A stretch of DNA of 47,926 nt from positions 4,251 through 52,176 of the forward strand of contig WVZO01000244.1 in assembly GCA_011772425.1 (NCBI GenBank), read 5' to 3'. A program made the position numbers and the translations under genes. Shown piece by piece: positions 17,759 through 27,410 of the stretch (positions are counted from its first letter, which is position 1; every line of letters begins with the position of its first letter). The stretch is from Candidatus Aminicenantota bacterium. Lineage in GTDB: Bacteria; Acidobacteriota; Aminicenantia; UBA2199. The notes under the pieces were generated by a model. It ran no database searches. It saw only the letters and a program-made list of their open reading frames with translations, and was not told the origin of the DNA.

Positions 17759-20107
17759 CTATTTTAAATAAAAGGTGAGGGTTTTGGAGGCACTGTTACC
17801 GGCGTAATCCTTGACCTGAACCTTCAAAAGGTTTTTTCCTGCCTGGAGATGTGTTAAATCTTCGATTTTTGCAGAACTCCTGTCCGGGTCGTATTCGCAC
17901 TCATACTGAGGACAAATGCGCTTTCCATTAAGCCATATTATTAAGGAGTTGTCATCTACTCCTTTGCCTTTATCCGTGATTTTGACAATTATTTGCTTGA
18001 GATTTTTCTTATATTTTGTTTTGGGTCTTACAAACCAAATTTGCGGTGGGAATATGTCCCGCATCAACGCAAAGATCCCGGAAGAGATCAACCTGTGTTT
18101 ATAAATAGCAGATGCTGTGTCATAGGTGGTATACCTATACTTCCATTTCCCGGTTTTATAATTATATTTGAATATGCCCACCTGTTTGGGATTGGAAAGC
18201 TTTTTCTTAAATTTGTAAAACACCGTGTCCAGGAAAGGAAAATGATAGGGCGATAAACTGATCTGCCTGGATAAAATAGGAAATTCCGAACCGTAATTTT
18301 TTTCTTCGATTTGTAAGACTTTGGGTTCATACACAGAACGAATATCAAATTCCGCCTCAAATTCATGGTATTTAACTCGCTGCTTTTTTCCTTCTTGCAA
18401 ATAAATCAAAACCAATTTTTTCTGAATTTCTGCGATTTTTTCATTGTCTTTGAAGATTGAAAAATGAAGCAAGACAGGGTTTGCCGGGTTGATAGCCCGG
18501 GGAGTGAACCGGAAATATACGTTTTCGCTGCTGCATTGGGGGACGACGGTTTGAGACTTTTCTCCCTGGATAACGTTTAACCCAATGGTTTGTGGGGATA
18601 TATTCATATCCTTTACCTTGATAAAAACCTCATCCCTGTTGATAAACGTATCAAACGGTACATCGGTAATAGACGGTAAATGATTGTTAGTTAATAGAAG
18701 CCTCTTTTTGAAGTACTGCACATTGTGGGCATAAAAGACAAAATCGATATAAGCGGCTTGCGTTAAAACACCTGTCAGTATAAAATTCTTTTTCTCAGGG
18801 ATACGGTGATAGCGCAGCGCTCCCGACGAGATTTTCTTACCATCGGCAGCGAATACATAGATTTTAATTTCGCCGCCAGGATCAGAAACCAATTTGTCAA
18901 TATCCATTTGTACCTGGTATTGGTTTTTCTTTTTGCTTTGGTTCTTTTTTTTACTTTTCGTTTTAATGATATTGGACACTTCAAATTCGGGTTCCCTAAC
19001 TTTGTAAAAGGGAACGATGCCGGTGGAAACATTATCATGGTTATCTTTTACCACTATCCGTAATTGGTGCTTGCCATAATCAAGGTTTTCAATAATTTGG
19101 TTCAGGGGTAGATTTTCCTGTTCCAATAGATACCCTTTTTGGGAAAAGAGATTGAAATAATAGAAACTGGCATTTGAATGGAACATGTCGTATACAAATC
19201 CCAATTGATTATTGTCATCCCGTTGAAAACGAAGGAATTCCAGGCGAAAATAAAGGTTATCATCAATGAAAACGGATATTCTATAAGGTACAACTCGTTT
19301 CCAACTGTCAGATAGATCATAGGTATCCAGGACCACATCAAAATTTCCTATTATGACCAGGGGCTTTTTTAAGACATATAAATCATCGCCTTTTTTTTTG
19401 AAACTGAAATAGCTTTCCCCGATCGTTCCATTTATAGATGCATTCCCCCGATTCCGCAGCAGCAGTCCCCTCAAAACAGGAAAATGTTTATCCCTGGCAG
19501 GAAATTGGATTAAATTAAAGGGATTTAAAGCGAAATAGTGTTTATCCCTGATTTCAACATGAAGGTGGGGAAAGCCGGAACCGGTTTCCCCGGAGTAGCC
19601 GATTAATTGACCTTTTTTATAATACAAAGGGTTTTTTAAGAAATAATTCCCGATATATTTCATTCCTTTTGCTTGTTGGACCCGTTTTAGAACATTCTCG
19701 ATATTTTTTTCAAATCGATCCAGGTGAAAGTAGATGGATATGTTGCCGTCGTCATGTTTCAAATAGAGACCTCTGCCGCTTCCCCGTTTCACCATTCGTA
19801 TTTTGTAGATGCGGCCGTCGGCAATGGCATAAACCGGGTAACCGTTTCGTTGGAAAGTCCTTAAATCAAAACCGGCATGAAAATGGTTGGAGCGAAACTC
19901 CTGGAAAGAAGAGCTGAAACCGTTATTGATGTTAAGAGGCCAGCGATATTTTTCTTTATTTGGGGTGGTGCTGCCTTCCGGAGTTTTGGGGATGGTTTTC
20001 TCCACGGGTTTTTCCGGTTCTTTTTCTTCATATTGAGCGTCTGGAACCAGCCCGATGCCCAGCATCAAAGCGAAGATCAAAACAAGTATGTGAATATAGT
20101 ATCTCAT
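17759..20107 (-). CDS. Secreted M23 (LytM-type) metallopeptidase with long beta-rich C-terminal region
   Basis: A 782-residue envelope protein. It has a signal peptide or anchor (hydrophobic 4-22), then a Pro/Glu/Lys-rich spacer (25-50), then an M23 domain at about 52-205. The zinc and catalytic residues are complete: H77-x3-D81 (HAGFD), H128 in YFHLD and H181-x-H183 (HLHVE). This predicts an active peptidoglycan endopeptidase or an enzyme on another peptide cross-link. The remaining ~570 residues are beta-rich with Ig-like character and an end reading GNSASKTLTFYL typical of a bacterial Ig-like fold. The gene lies downstream of the KamA-family gene on the same strand, separated by a heptamer repeat. 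Confidence 0.85.
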   Translation of the reverse strand: MRYYIHILVLIFALMLGIGLVPDAQYEEKEPEKPVEKTIPKTPEGSTTPNKEKYRWPLNINNGFSSSFQEFRSNHFHAGFDLRTFQRNGYPVYAIADGRIYKIRMVKRGSGRGLYLKHDDGNISIYFHLDRFEKNIENVLKRVQQAKGMKYIGNYFLKNPLYYKKGQLIGYSGETGSGFPHLHVEIRDKHYFALNPFNLIQFPARDKHFPVLRGLLLRNRGNASINGTIGESYFSFKKKGDDLYVLKKPLVIIGNFDVVLDTYDLSDSWKRVVPYRISVFIDDNLYFRLEFLRFQRDDNNQLGFVYDMFHSNASFYYFNLFSQKGYLLEQENLPLNQIIENLDYGKHQLRIVVKDNHDNVSTGIVPFYKVREPEFEVSNIIKTKSKKKNQSKKKNQYQVQMDIDKLVSDPGGEIKIYVFAADGKKISSGALRYHRIPEKKNFILTGVLTQAAYIDFVFYAHNVQYFKKRLLLTNNHLPSITDVPFDTFINRDEVFIKVKDMNISPQTIGLNVIQGEKSQTVVPQCSSENVYFRFTPRAINPANPVLLHFSIFKDNEKIAEIQKKLVLIYLQEGKKQRVKYHEFEAEFDIRSVYEPKVLQIEEKNYGSEFPILSRQISLSPYHFPFLDTVFYKFKKKLSNPKQVGIFKYNYKTGKWKYRYTTYDTASAIYKHRLISSGIFALMRDIFPPQIWFVRPKTKYKKNLKQIIVKITDKGKGVDDNSLIIWLNGKRICPQYECEYDPDRSSAKIEDLTHLQAGKNLLKVQVKDYAGNSASKTLTFYLK

Positions 20108-20157
20108 CGGGCAAGGATTTTAACCGATTTTCCCCTTAAATTCAATAGGTAGATGAG

Positions 20158-20214
20158 CTGCCTACTTCCTACTTCCTACTTCTTACTTCTTACTTCTTAC
20201 TTCCTACTTCCTTC
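20158..20214. repeat. Heptamer tandem repeat (CCTACTT/CTTACTT)
   Basis: About eight 7-bp units (CCTACTT x3, CTTACTT x3, CCTACTT, CCTTCTT) fill the space between the M23 gene and the KamA stop codon. The same heptamers in reverse complement appear near 10825-10850. Confidence 0.8.
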
Positions 20215-22035
20215 TTAGTAATAATACCAGATGCTTCGGTAGTCTTCGATATCTTCTCCTCTTTCTATTAGTTTTTCCAGGTAGCTGCGAATGGAAACAT
20301 CGGTATATATATAGGAATCCACTTCGCGGATATTTTTTTCCCAGGGATGGAGAGCATAAACCCGCTGTCCCCCGGGAAGTATGGAGATCAATTCGTGGTC
20401 TTGCCAGGCTCGCATGTGATTTTTCCCCAGGAAGGGAACATTAAAGACCGGTTCATCGGTCCTAAAAATACCGGGCAGCAGGCGGGCTTCTTCTTTTCGT
20501 TCCTGTAAAATGCGTGCTACGGGTACGGAATAATCGGACAGCTCGGATTTTCCTTTCATATTAAAGGCATAATAGGGGTCCACACCGATATCTTTCAAAG
20601 CGATTCGCAGGGCCACGGTTTCAAAGCGCCGGCTGTTGGCAAAGGTGAACACCTGTTGGTTATAGATCATGAACCCCCGTTTTCTCAATTGATTGGCGGC
20701 TTCAGCAGTTTCATAACATAATTCGTAGGGATGCTCGAAATGGGTGACCACATAGATCGTGCGTCTTCCTGGTTCATGGTATTTGCTAAAGATATCCAGC
20801 AGTTCCTCATCAAATCGTTGGGGAACGGAAACCAGGGAGCGGCTGGCAATGCGGATACTTCTTAAATGTTCAATCTCGGCTAATTTACCCAGGAGGTCAT
20901 CGATAAGGTGATTATTCATGATCAACGGATCACCGCCGGTAACCAGTAAGTCCATGATTTGATTATGGTTGTCAAGCCATTTTACTGCTTTATCAATATT
21001 CTTTCTCGATATCGCATGCAATTCCATACATGGAGACGTAATTTCCCAATTTCTCTGGCAGTACACACAAATCTGGGGGCAGGTGTCTACAGGTTTTAAA
21101 ATGCATACTTTGGCGTACCGCCGGGTGATTCCATCGATAGGAGATGTATCATGTTCCCGCATAAAATCAAAAGTAATGGAACGGTCGTTCTTGTGGGAAA
21201 TCATGGTCTCAACATAATCGATGGAAGGAAAAACCTGCTTCCGAACCGTGTAGTCATAATTACTGGGTTCCTGGTCCATCAAATGTAAATAATGGGGGGT
21301 AACAGCAAAGGGAATTTCGTGCTCAATGGCACGCTGGATAGCCCTTTCCTCCTTATCGGTAATTTTAACTGCTTTTTTTAATTTTTCCAATCCTTTTTGG
21401 TCTCGTACCGTATTTTTGAAGTGCCATTTGTAATCCTTCCAGTCTTTTTCAGATGCCCCAAACGCGTTGAGGATTCTTTTTTTATTTTCTTCTCTTTTTT
21501 TCTCGATATCCGGCCTCAGTCCATTGGGATATCGACGAAGATACCGGTCCACCTGCTTCCCCAGGCCATCCAGGAAGTCAGACCGTCTCACAGCAGCTTC
21601 CCTGCCTTTATATTTTTCAAAGTCGGGGGATACCGAACCTTCCATTAGATGGGAAGGATAAACCCGCGTCTGGCCTTTGATGCCCCTGAACAGGTGTTCG
21701 AATTCATCGATAAAATCATCAGCTACCTCGCTGTCTCCTTTACATGCCGCTTTCCACAGGTATTCCAGGGGCGAGTTATTGGCAATTCGTTCGTAGCGTT
21801 TGGAAAAAAGATTTTTTAATACAACCAACGCGTTCTTAAACAAAATAAATTGAGCATAAGACAATTCATAAAAATCATTTCGAAACGCCATCTCTGTGGC
21901 ATTTAAATAATTCAAAATTTTTTGCCGAGACACATCAATGCTGTTGCTTTCTCTCAAAAGCAAATAGACATCCGGTGCTGCCTGCCAGCATTTTTTCCAC
22001 CGTTTTGCCATTTTGTCAAAATCAATCATTTGCAC
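20215..22035 (-). CDS. KamA-family radical SAM protein (lysine 2,3-aminomutase-like) with N-terminal extension
   Basis: A 606-residue radical SAM enzyme. The cluster motif is C319-x3-C323-x2-C326 (CPQICVYC). It is preceded by the KamA-type helical entry W-x-WHFKNTV (about 203-210) and the VTPHYLHLMD segment. GGDPL-type residues follow (LLVTGGDPLIMNN). KamA enzymes use SAM and PLP to move the amino group of lysine or glutamate; the PLP lysine should lie in the later part, but I could not place it with certainty. Classical KamA has about 420-460 residues, so about 190 N-terminal residues are extra, helical and without recognised motifs. The start at 22035 is preceded by AAAAGGAGTGCAA. Confidence 0.85.
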   Translation of the reverse strand: MQMIDFDKMAKRWKKCWQAAPDVYLLLRESNSIDVSRQKILNYLNATEMAFRNDFYELSYAQFILFKNALVVLKNLFSKRYERIANNSPLEYLWKAACKGDSEVADDFIDEFEHLFRGIKGQTRVYPSHLMEGSVSPDFEKYKGREAAVRRSDFLDGLGKQVDRYLRRYPNGLRPDIEKKREENKKRILNAFGASEKDWKDYKWHFKNTVRDQKGLEKLKKAVKITDKEERAIQRAIEHEIPFAVTPHYLHLMDQEPSNYDYTVRKQVFPSIDYVETMISHKNDRSITFDFMREHDTSPIDGITRRYAKVCILKPVDTCPQICVYCQRNWEITSPCMELHAISRKNIDKAVKWLDNHNQIMDLLVTGGDPLIMNNHLIDDLLGKLAEIEHLRSIRIASRSLVSVPQRFDEELLDIFSKYHEPGRRTIYVVTHFEHPYELCYETAEAANQLRKRGFMIYNQQVFTFANSRRFETVALRIALKDIGVDPYYAFNMKGKSELSDYSVPVARILQERKEEARLLPGIFRTDEPVFNVPFLGKNHMRAWQDHELISILPGGQRVYALHPWEKNIREVDSYIYTDVSIRSYLEKLIERGEDIEDYRSIWYYY

Positions 22036-22068
22036 TCCTTTTTATTTTTTTTCACAGCCTCCCTTTAG

Positions 22069-22098
22069 ATTTTAGAGTGGTATCCGTTTTCATTTCAA
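22069..22098 (-). promoter_or_regulatory. Possible sigma-70 promoter of the KamA-family gene
   Basis: Minus-strand TTGAAA (22098-22093), 18-bp spacer, TAAAAT (22074-22069), ending 34 nt before the ATG at 22035. Confidence 0.4.
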
Positions 22099-22144
22099 AC
22101 AATTGCTCTTATATAATAATATAATCAAGAAAAAAAATCAAATT

Positions 22145-22173
22145 TGATTTATTTTCTTTTCTCCTTTATAATG
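22145..22173 (+). promoter_or_regulatory. Putative sigma-70 promoter of the MFS transporter
   Basis: TTGATT at 22145-22150, 17-bp spacer, perfect TATAAT at 22168-22173. The MFS start codon is at 22231 with AAGGAG upstream. Confidence 0.6.
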
Positions 22174-22230
22174 ATACCTTTTCTGAAGGTGTAAACTGTC
22201 AAAGGTAAAGATCAATTAAGGAGTTATTGC

Positions 22231-23628
22231 ATGAGTGTACACGATACGGTGACGAGTATGAGCACAGAACCCACCAAACGGTTAATCAGATGGGGACTCC
22301 TCCTGTTGGTGAGTGTTGTCATTGCTGCCAATTACTATGCCTATGATGCGATGTCATCCATAAAAGAAGTATTGCAAACCGAATTGGGGATCAGTTCAAC
22401 AGATTACGGCATTATTGTTTCGTTCTATGGTTTTCCCAATACATTTCTTTTGATGACGGTTTTTGGCGGGATTTTTTTGGACCGGTTTGGTATCCGTAAA
22501 ACCGGTTTTTTATTTACTTTGTTTTGTGCGCTGGGTGTTTTTCTAACCGCTTACGGTTCCAGTGATTTTTTCCGCGGCGGAGGCATTGGCTATTCCCTGT
22601 TTAAATCCTTTCTGCCCAATTACTCCCCTGAAATGAAAATGATGATCCTGGGCCGGCTTCTCTACGGACTGGGTGCAGAAACCAGTATTGTGGCGATTAA
22701 TAAAATTCTTGTCAAGTGGTTTAGAGGCAAAGAACTTTCCTTTGCCTTTGCCGTCAACCTGGCCATTGCCCGGGTAGGTACGGCTGCTGCCCTGATCTTT
22801 TCTCCGATTATCATCGAACCTCCCGCTGGCTGGACAATGGCTTTATGGGTGGCGGCCATGCTGATGGGAATCGGTTTAATGTCTTTCATCGTATATATGG
22901 CTTACGATAAACGATTTACCCCAAAAGAGAAAAAAGGTTCTCTATTGGATGCAGACGAACGATTCAATTTCGGAGATATCGTGGGGCTGCTTAAAAATAA
23001 ATCCTTTATATTAATTTCTTTATTATGCGTTACCTTTTATTCGGCGGTGTTTCCATTCCAGGCGTACTGCCCGGATTTCCTGCACAATAAATTCGGTGTT
23101 TCCCTTAAGATGAGCGGGATGCTTTCGAGCCTGATTATATGGGGAACCATTTTATTTACACCGATCTTTGGATGGTTTGTGGACAGGAAAGGGAAACGGG
23201 CCACCTTGATGTTCTATGGGTCGGGCATGCTGTTGGCGGCTCACCTGATTCTTTCACTGACTCATCTAACGCCCTATATTGCGATGTTTATCATCGGCAT
23301 TGGGTTTTCTCTTGTCCCTGCCGCCATGTGGCCCGGGGTGGCCAGGATCGTGGAAGAAAAGCGACTGGGTACGGCTTACGGTATTATGACGTCCATCCAA
23401 AACCTCGGCCTCTTTGCCTTCCCAATCGCTGCCGGTGCAATAACCGATGCCTTTAATAAAGGTATCACACCCGAAATGTTGAAAGCAGGAGAAGCATCCC
23501 TTGATTATACCTATACGATTCTTATGTTTGCCGGTCTGGGTTTACTGGGTTTCCTATATGCGTTCCTGTTAAAAAGGAATGATGCACAAAGCAACAAGCG
23601 CCTGGAACATCCTGAAATGGAAGATTGA
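22231..23628 (+). CDS. Major facilitator superfamily transporter
   Basis: A 465-residue membrane protein with about twelve hydrophobic helices. It has the MFS motif A-like loop GGIFLDRFGIRKTG after helix 2 and its counterpart FGWFVDRKGKRATL in the second half. The architecture is that of secondary symporters or antiporters. NYYAYDAMSSIKEVL in helix 1 and the overall pattern recall organic-anion or nitrate/nitrite-type branches, but the substrate cannot be told from sequence alone. It is transcribed divergently from the KamA-family gene. Its TGA (23626-23628) directly abuts the stop of the convergent PqqD-like gene with no terminator between. Confidence 0.85.
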   Translation: MSVHDTVTSMSTEPTKRLIRWGLLLLVSVVIAANYYAYDAMSSIKEVLQTELGISSTDYGIIVSFYGFPNTFLLMTVFGGIFLDRFGIRKTGFLFTLFCALGVFLTAYGSSDFFRGGGIGYSLFKSFLPNYSPEMKMMILGRLLYGLGAETSIVAINKILVKWFRGKELSFAFAVNLAIARVGTAAALIFSPIIIEPPAGWTMALWVAAMLMGIGLMSFIVYMAYDKRFTPKEKKGSLLDADERFNFGDIVGLLKNKSFILISLLCVTFYSAVFPFQAYCPDFLHNKFGVSLKMSGMLSSLIIWGTILFTPIFGWFVDRKGKRATLMFYGSGMLLAAHLILSLTHLTPYIAMFIIGIGFSLVPAAMWPGVARIVEEKRLGTAYGIMTSIQNLGLFAFPIAAGAITDAFNKGITPEMLKAGEASLDYTYTILMFAGLGLLGFLYAFLLKRNDAQSNKRLEHPEMED

Positions 23629-23982
23629 TTAGTAATTTTTGAATTGAATAAATCGATTTCGTGATAGAATCGTCAGGAACTCTGTCAATCGCCCATAGAC
23701 CTTATCCATGGTTTCATCCTTGTTTTTATCTTTCTCCATTAATTTCCCAATCTGCTCAACCGTGTGACTACCATCGATCAGTTCCCAGACAGCAGTACCC
23801 CTATCGTCGAAATGAATTTTAACAGTCTCGGATTTTCCCAATTTCAAGGCAATTTTCTTCATCCATTGGTTTTTAAACCTGGGGACCAGGAGGTAAACCC
23901 TCCCGTCCCCGGTTTTGTCCCACTGGCAATTCCTTTCCGGGACCAGGTCCAGGAAATTGCCTTTTTTATCAATTTTAGTCAT
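23629..23982 (-). CDS. PqqD-family (RRE-like) small protein
   Basis: A 117-residue protein of the PqqD/RRE fold: LDLVPERNCQWD start, a basic V-x-LLVPRFKN strand, then the wHTH-like GTAVWELIDGSHTVEQIGKLM, where the family usually shows a conserved W-x-L-(I/L)-DG pattern. PqqD-like proteins bind leader peptides and hand them to radical SAM enzymes. No such enzyme is adjacent here; the gene starts 8 nt downstream of the OPT transporter stop, so the two are co-expressed. It could bind a peptide carried by OPT, or serve the RiPP maturase at 38 kb, which appears to have its own RRE-like N-terminus. Confidence 0.8.
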   Translation of the reverse strand: MTKIDKKGNFLDLVPERNCQWDKTGDGRVYLLVPRFKNQWMKKIALKLGKSETVKIHFDDRGTAVWELIDGSHTVEQIGKLMEKDKNKDETMDKVYGRLTEFLTILSRNRFIQFKNY

Positions 23983-23990
23983 CCTTCCTA

Positions 23991-26078
23991 CTATTCTTCC
24001 TTGTTCTCCAGGAGTTTCTTAATGGGGATGCGGATCATAAGGTAAGCCAGGATGGCGAAAACAGCAAAATAGAGGATCACACCAATGGGTCCATTGGATA
24101 CAATCGGGTCTCCATTGGTCAGGTTTTTGATGGCTTCATTGAGATTCCATTCCAGTACGACGGTCACAGCCAGGAGAATACCCATAAGGGCTTCACCGGC
24201 GACAAGTCCGGAAGCCAGGAGTAAACCGGTGTTTTCGACTTTTCCCCGGATTTTATCCAGGAATTTCGTTTTTTGTTCTCCTTCGAGTTTCTGTTCATCG
24301 GCCCTGGTTTCACCGATCTGTACTGCTTTTTTGTCCACGAAATAGCGAATAACACCGCCGATAAAAATGGCAAAGGTGGTCTGGAAGGGGAGGTACATCC
24401 CCACGGCAATTAACATGGGTGAAGGTGATTTAATGAGTATCAGGGCAACACAGAAGAGCATGCCGGCAATCACCAGGGGCCAGGCCATTTCACCGCCTAC
24501 GATTCCTTTTGCCATCATGGACATGAGTCCGGCCTGGGGAGCAGGCAGGTCTTCGGTAGCACCGATGGCGTGAGCATCAGGTTTTCCAGGGACCTTATCC
24601 AGCAGCATAATGGGAAGAATCAGCACCAGGGCGGCTGCCACCACACCGATCATCCCACCGATCTGCATGCGCCAGGGAGTACCACCCAGGATATGTCCCA
24701 CTTTCCAGTCCTGCATCATATCACCGGCCACACCGGCTACACAGCACACCACCGTGGCCACCGCCAAGGTGGCAATAATACCGGGGTCACCTCTAAGGCC
24801 GATAATCACCATCAATAAAGCGGCAATCAACAGAGTGGTGAGGGTTAACCCGGAAATAGGATTGGAGGAAGATCCGATGATTCCCACCAGGTAACCGGCC
24901 ACCGCGGCAAAAAGAAAACCCGCCAACGCCATGACAATGGCAGAACCAACAGCTCCACCCCAACCGGAGGTTTCAGGTGTTTTAATGACCTGTTGGAAAA
25001 TCACGATCATTGCTACCACAACAATCAGAATGGCAAGGATTACCATACCAAAGGGCAGGTCTTTGTCAATCCGGGCAACCTCTTCATCTGATTTTCCTGC
25101 TTTGGTGATGTCTTTAAATCCTTTGGAAAGACCGCCGATGAGGTTTTTCCTCATTCTAAAGAGGGTATAAAAAGCACCCACCAACATGCCGCCCACGGCA
25201 ATGGGTTTGACCGTGGAGTTGTAAGCGTAGTTGGCTATATCACTCCAGGAATGGTCGCCGCTGACCAGTGAAGACAGGTCGCCACTCATTACAAATAACA
25301 CCGCCGGCATCAGGAAGAGCCATCCGAACACGCCACCCGAAAAAGTAATGGCTGCCAGGCGGAAACCGATGATATAACCGACACCGAGAAACGCGGGAGA
25401 AGCAGCAGGACTTTGCAAAAGGGCTCCACCTTCTTTATCAAAGGCACCAACCAGTTTACTATCGGAATCCAGGATGTTAACCTTGGACTTTCCCAATTTG
25501 AGGAATCCCCTAAATACATCTCTGATGAAAGTAAAACCTTTTTCATTCTTAAATAACTCGATAAGCGCCGCCAATCCCATGGTGCCGAAAACCAAACCCG
25601 CACCGGTGGCACCTTTTTGCCCGGATTTGACGATCTCCCCGCATGCCTTACTTTCCGGGTAAGGCAAGGTTTCATCCTCAATCAAAGTTTTCCGCAGGAT
25701 GATCACAAAGAGAACACCCAGGATACCTCCCACCAGCATTAGTATGGTAGGGGTCATATAATTAAATTTTTTCCATACCCCTGACATGACAAAAGCGGGA
25801 ATGGTAAAAATCGCACCGGCTGCCAGGGCTTCTCCCACAGCACCGGTGGTTCGGGCCAGGTTCTCTTCTAAAATCGTTCCTTTAAAAAACCTGAGGACCG
25901 CCATCGCAATCACGGCAGCAGGAAACGTCGCCGCCACAGTCATACCGGCTTTCAGTCCCAGGTAAACATTGGCAGCACCCAGGACTACCGCCATAATAAT
26001 GCCCAGGAAAATCGCTTTGAATGAAAATTCTCTCATTTGACTTTCAACTGGAACATAAGGTTTAAATTCTTTACTCAT
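23991..26078 (-). CDS. OPT-family oligopeptide transporter
   Basis: A 695-residue integral membrane protein of the OPT superfamily, which imports oligopeptides or metal-chelator complexes using the proton gradient. About 14-16 hydrophobic segments are visible. The family opening FTFKAI-like (EFSFKAIFLGIIMAVVLGAAN) and VYLGLKAGMTVAA (N-terminus), LPYPESKACGEIV (about 140) and the glycine-rich later helices are typical of prokaryotic OPT proteins. The start at 26078 has AAGGAGAACGA upstream. It shares an operon with the PqqD-like gene, and possible peptide metabolism genes (GGT, M20-like) lie in the same wider region. Confidence 0.92.
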   Translation of the reverse strand: MSKEFKPYVPVESQMREFSFKAIFLGIIMAVVLGAANVYLGLKAGMTVAATFPAAVIAMAVLRFFKGTILEENLARTTGAVGEALAAGAIFTIPAFVMSGVWKKFNYMTPTILMLVGGILGVLFVIILRKTLIEDETLPYPESKACGEIVKSGQKGATGAGLVFGTMGLAALIELFKNEKGFTFIRDVFRGFLKLGKSKVNILDSDSKLVGAFDKEGGALLQSPAASPAFLGVGYIIGFRLAAITFSGGVFGWLFLMPAVLFVMSGDLSSLVSGDHSWSDIANYAYNSTVKPIAVGGMLVGAFYTLFRMRKNLIGGLSKGFKDITKAGKSDEEVARIDKDLPFGMVILAILIVVVAMIVIFQQVIKTPETSGWGGAVGSAIVMALAGFLFAAVAGYLVGIIGSSSNPISGLTLTTLLIAALLMVIIGLRGDPGIIATLAVATVVCCVAGVAGDMMQDWKVGHILGGTPWRMQIGGMIGVVAAALVLILPIMLLDKVPGKPDAHAIGATEDLPAPQAGLMSMMAKGIVGGEMAWPLVIAGMLFCVALILIKSPSPMLIAVGMYLPFQTTFAIFIGGVIRYFVDKKAVQIGETRADEQKLEGEQKTKFLDKIRGKVENTGLLLASGLVAGEALMGILLAVTVVLEWNLNEAIKNLTNGDPIVSNGPIGVILYFAVFAILAYLMIRIPIKKLLENKEE

Positions 26079-26118
26079 TTCGTTCTCCTTATTTTCGGAA
26101 GTAATAAAATGAAAATTA

Positions 26119-26148
26119 ATTATACAAATAAGACCATAAAAATGTCAA
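26119..26148 (-). promoter_or_regulatory. Putative sigma-70 promoter of the OPT-PqqD operon
   Basis: On the minus strand a perfect TTGACA (26148-26143), 18-bp spacer and perfect TATAAT (26124-26119), 40 nt before the OPT start codon. Confidence 0.65.
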
Positions 26149-26195
26149 TGAAATTGATCATTTTTAAATTTATTTATAATTTCACCGAAATGCTG

Positions 26196-26224
26196 TTGAC
26201 TTTCTAACTGACTTCCTCTAATAT
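26196..26224 (+). promoter_or_regulatory. Putative sigma-70 promoter of the DUF4062 gene
   Basis: TTGACT at 26196-26201, 17-bp spacer, TAATAT at 26219-26224; start codon at 26276 with GCGAGGAGC before it. Confidence 0.6.
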
Positions 26225-26275
26225 ATTCTTTCATGAAAACGTCGTTTTTTTAAAAGAATTTTCGCGAGGAGCATA

Positions 26276-27346
26276 ATGGCCAGGATTTACATCTCCGCGA
26301 CATACGAAGACCTGGAATTAGAAAGGAAGGCGGTCTACGAAGCATTGGTCGATATGGGCCACGACGTGGTGGCAATGGAGCATTACATTGCTGCTGACGA
26401 GCGTCCTCTAATTAAATGCCTCTCGGACGTCGAGAACTGCGACATACTGGTGGGAATCATTGCCTGGCGCTATGGTCACAGGCCACAGGACAAAGAGAAT
26501 CCCCACAATTATTCGATTACAGAGCTCGAGATCCGCCATGCCCTGGATAAAAACATAGCATGTCTCTGCTTTCTCCTGGATGAGAACGTACCCTGGTTAC
26601 CCAAAATGATCGAGAATCGGGAATCGGTTGAGAAGCTTCGACAGTACCTGCAGGACAAACTTCTCGTGAGTAAATTTCATGACTGTGACAGCCTCGTGAC
26701 CCAGGTTGTCGAATCGGTTAAACAGAGCGTCTCGGCTCTACCTCATCCGGATATCCAGAAACTCCTACCCCGGTCGTTCGATGAGAAATTCCTTTCTGGA
26801 GAACGCCTTCTATCTATTACAGAAAAAAAATTGTATGACATGGTAACAAGAACTGACTTCGTGCCTGAACTGATCGTAGGTATAAACCAGGGAGGAACGC
26901 TGGCGGCCGCAGTACTTACCAAGCTGTTCAAGCGCGTCCCGATGGGCATTGTCCACACGCAAAAACAGTCTTCCAAAAAAGAAAAAGAGAGTGCTTTCTT
27001 CAGCTTGCCTCGACGATTCGGAAAAAGCGAGGCCAGAAGCGACGCCGAGGACATTAAGGTGAAACATATCCTTGTGGTGGACGCGAAATTCAAATCAGGA
27101 AGCAGTGTGAAGGCGGTTGATTCCCTGCTGAGGGAGAAATACGGGAAAGAATGCGATATCCGCTATGGCTTCATTATAGCTTATGCTCATAGGGGCCTTA
27201 ATCCCACTAATTGGGATGTTGTGGAGCCAAATCAACCCTGGCGCTTTCACCTCCCCAGGATCAACGCCACAGGTTACGTGGCATACTATACAAACATTGA
27301 CCCGGAGAAGGTAATAGACCCGATCCTGGAAGAGTATCGGCACTGA
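26276..27346 (+). CDS. DUF4062 domain fused to a phosphoribosyltransferase-like domain
   Basis: A 356-residue fusion. Residues 1-110 are a DUF4062 (TIR-like, Rossmann) domain: RIYISATYEDLELERKAV, ENCDILVGIIAWRYG and ITELEIRHALDKN, often found at the N-terminus of STAND and immune-type proteins. Residues about 185-340 look like a type I phosphoribosyltransferase: ELIVGINQGGTLAAAVLTKL, then HILVVDAKFKSGSS at the PRPP-loop position (usual form VDD..dTG.T, so the second acidic residue is changed), then AYAHRG. DUF4062 plus PRTase suggests action on NAD, nucleotides or bases. An IMPase-family gene follows 64 nt downstream (its start is at 27411). The codon style (many GAC/CTC/CGA) differs from neighbours, suggesting transfer. 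Function is unknown; defence is an inference. Confidence 0.78.
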   Translation: MARIYISATYEDLELERKAVYEALVDMGHDVVAMEHYIAADERPLIKCLSDVENCDILVGIIAWRYGHRPQDKENPHNYSITELEIRHALDKNIACLCFLLDENVPWLPKMIENRESVEKLRQYLQDKLLVSKFHDCDSLVTQVVESVKQSVSALPHPDIQKLLPRSFDEKFLSGERLLSITEKKLYDMVTRTDFVPELIVGINQGGTLAAAVLTKLFKRVPMGIVHTQKQSSKKEKESAFFSLPRRFGKSEARSDAEDIKVKHILVVDAKFKSGSSVKAVDSLLREKYGKECDIRYGFIIAYAHRGLNPTNWDVVEPNQPWRFHLPRINATGYVAYYTNIDPEKVIDPILEEYRH

Positions 27347-27410
27347 TGTACATCCAGCTTAGCCGCAGCATTTCTCCCCATGCGGGTGTTGTTACCCCGG
27401 GCAGGTGGAT

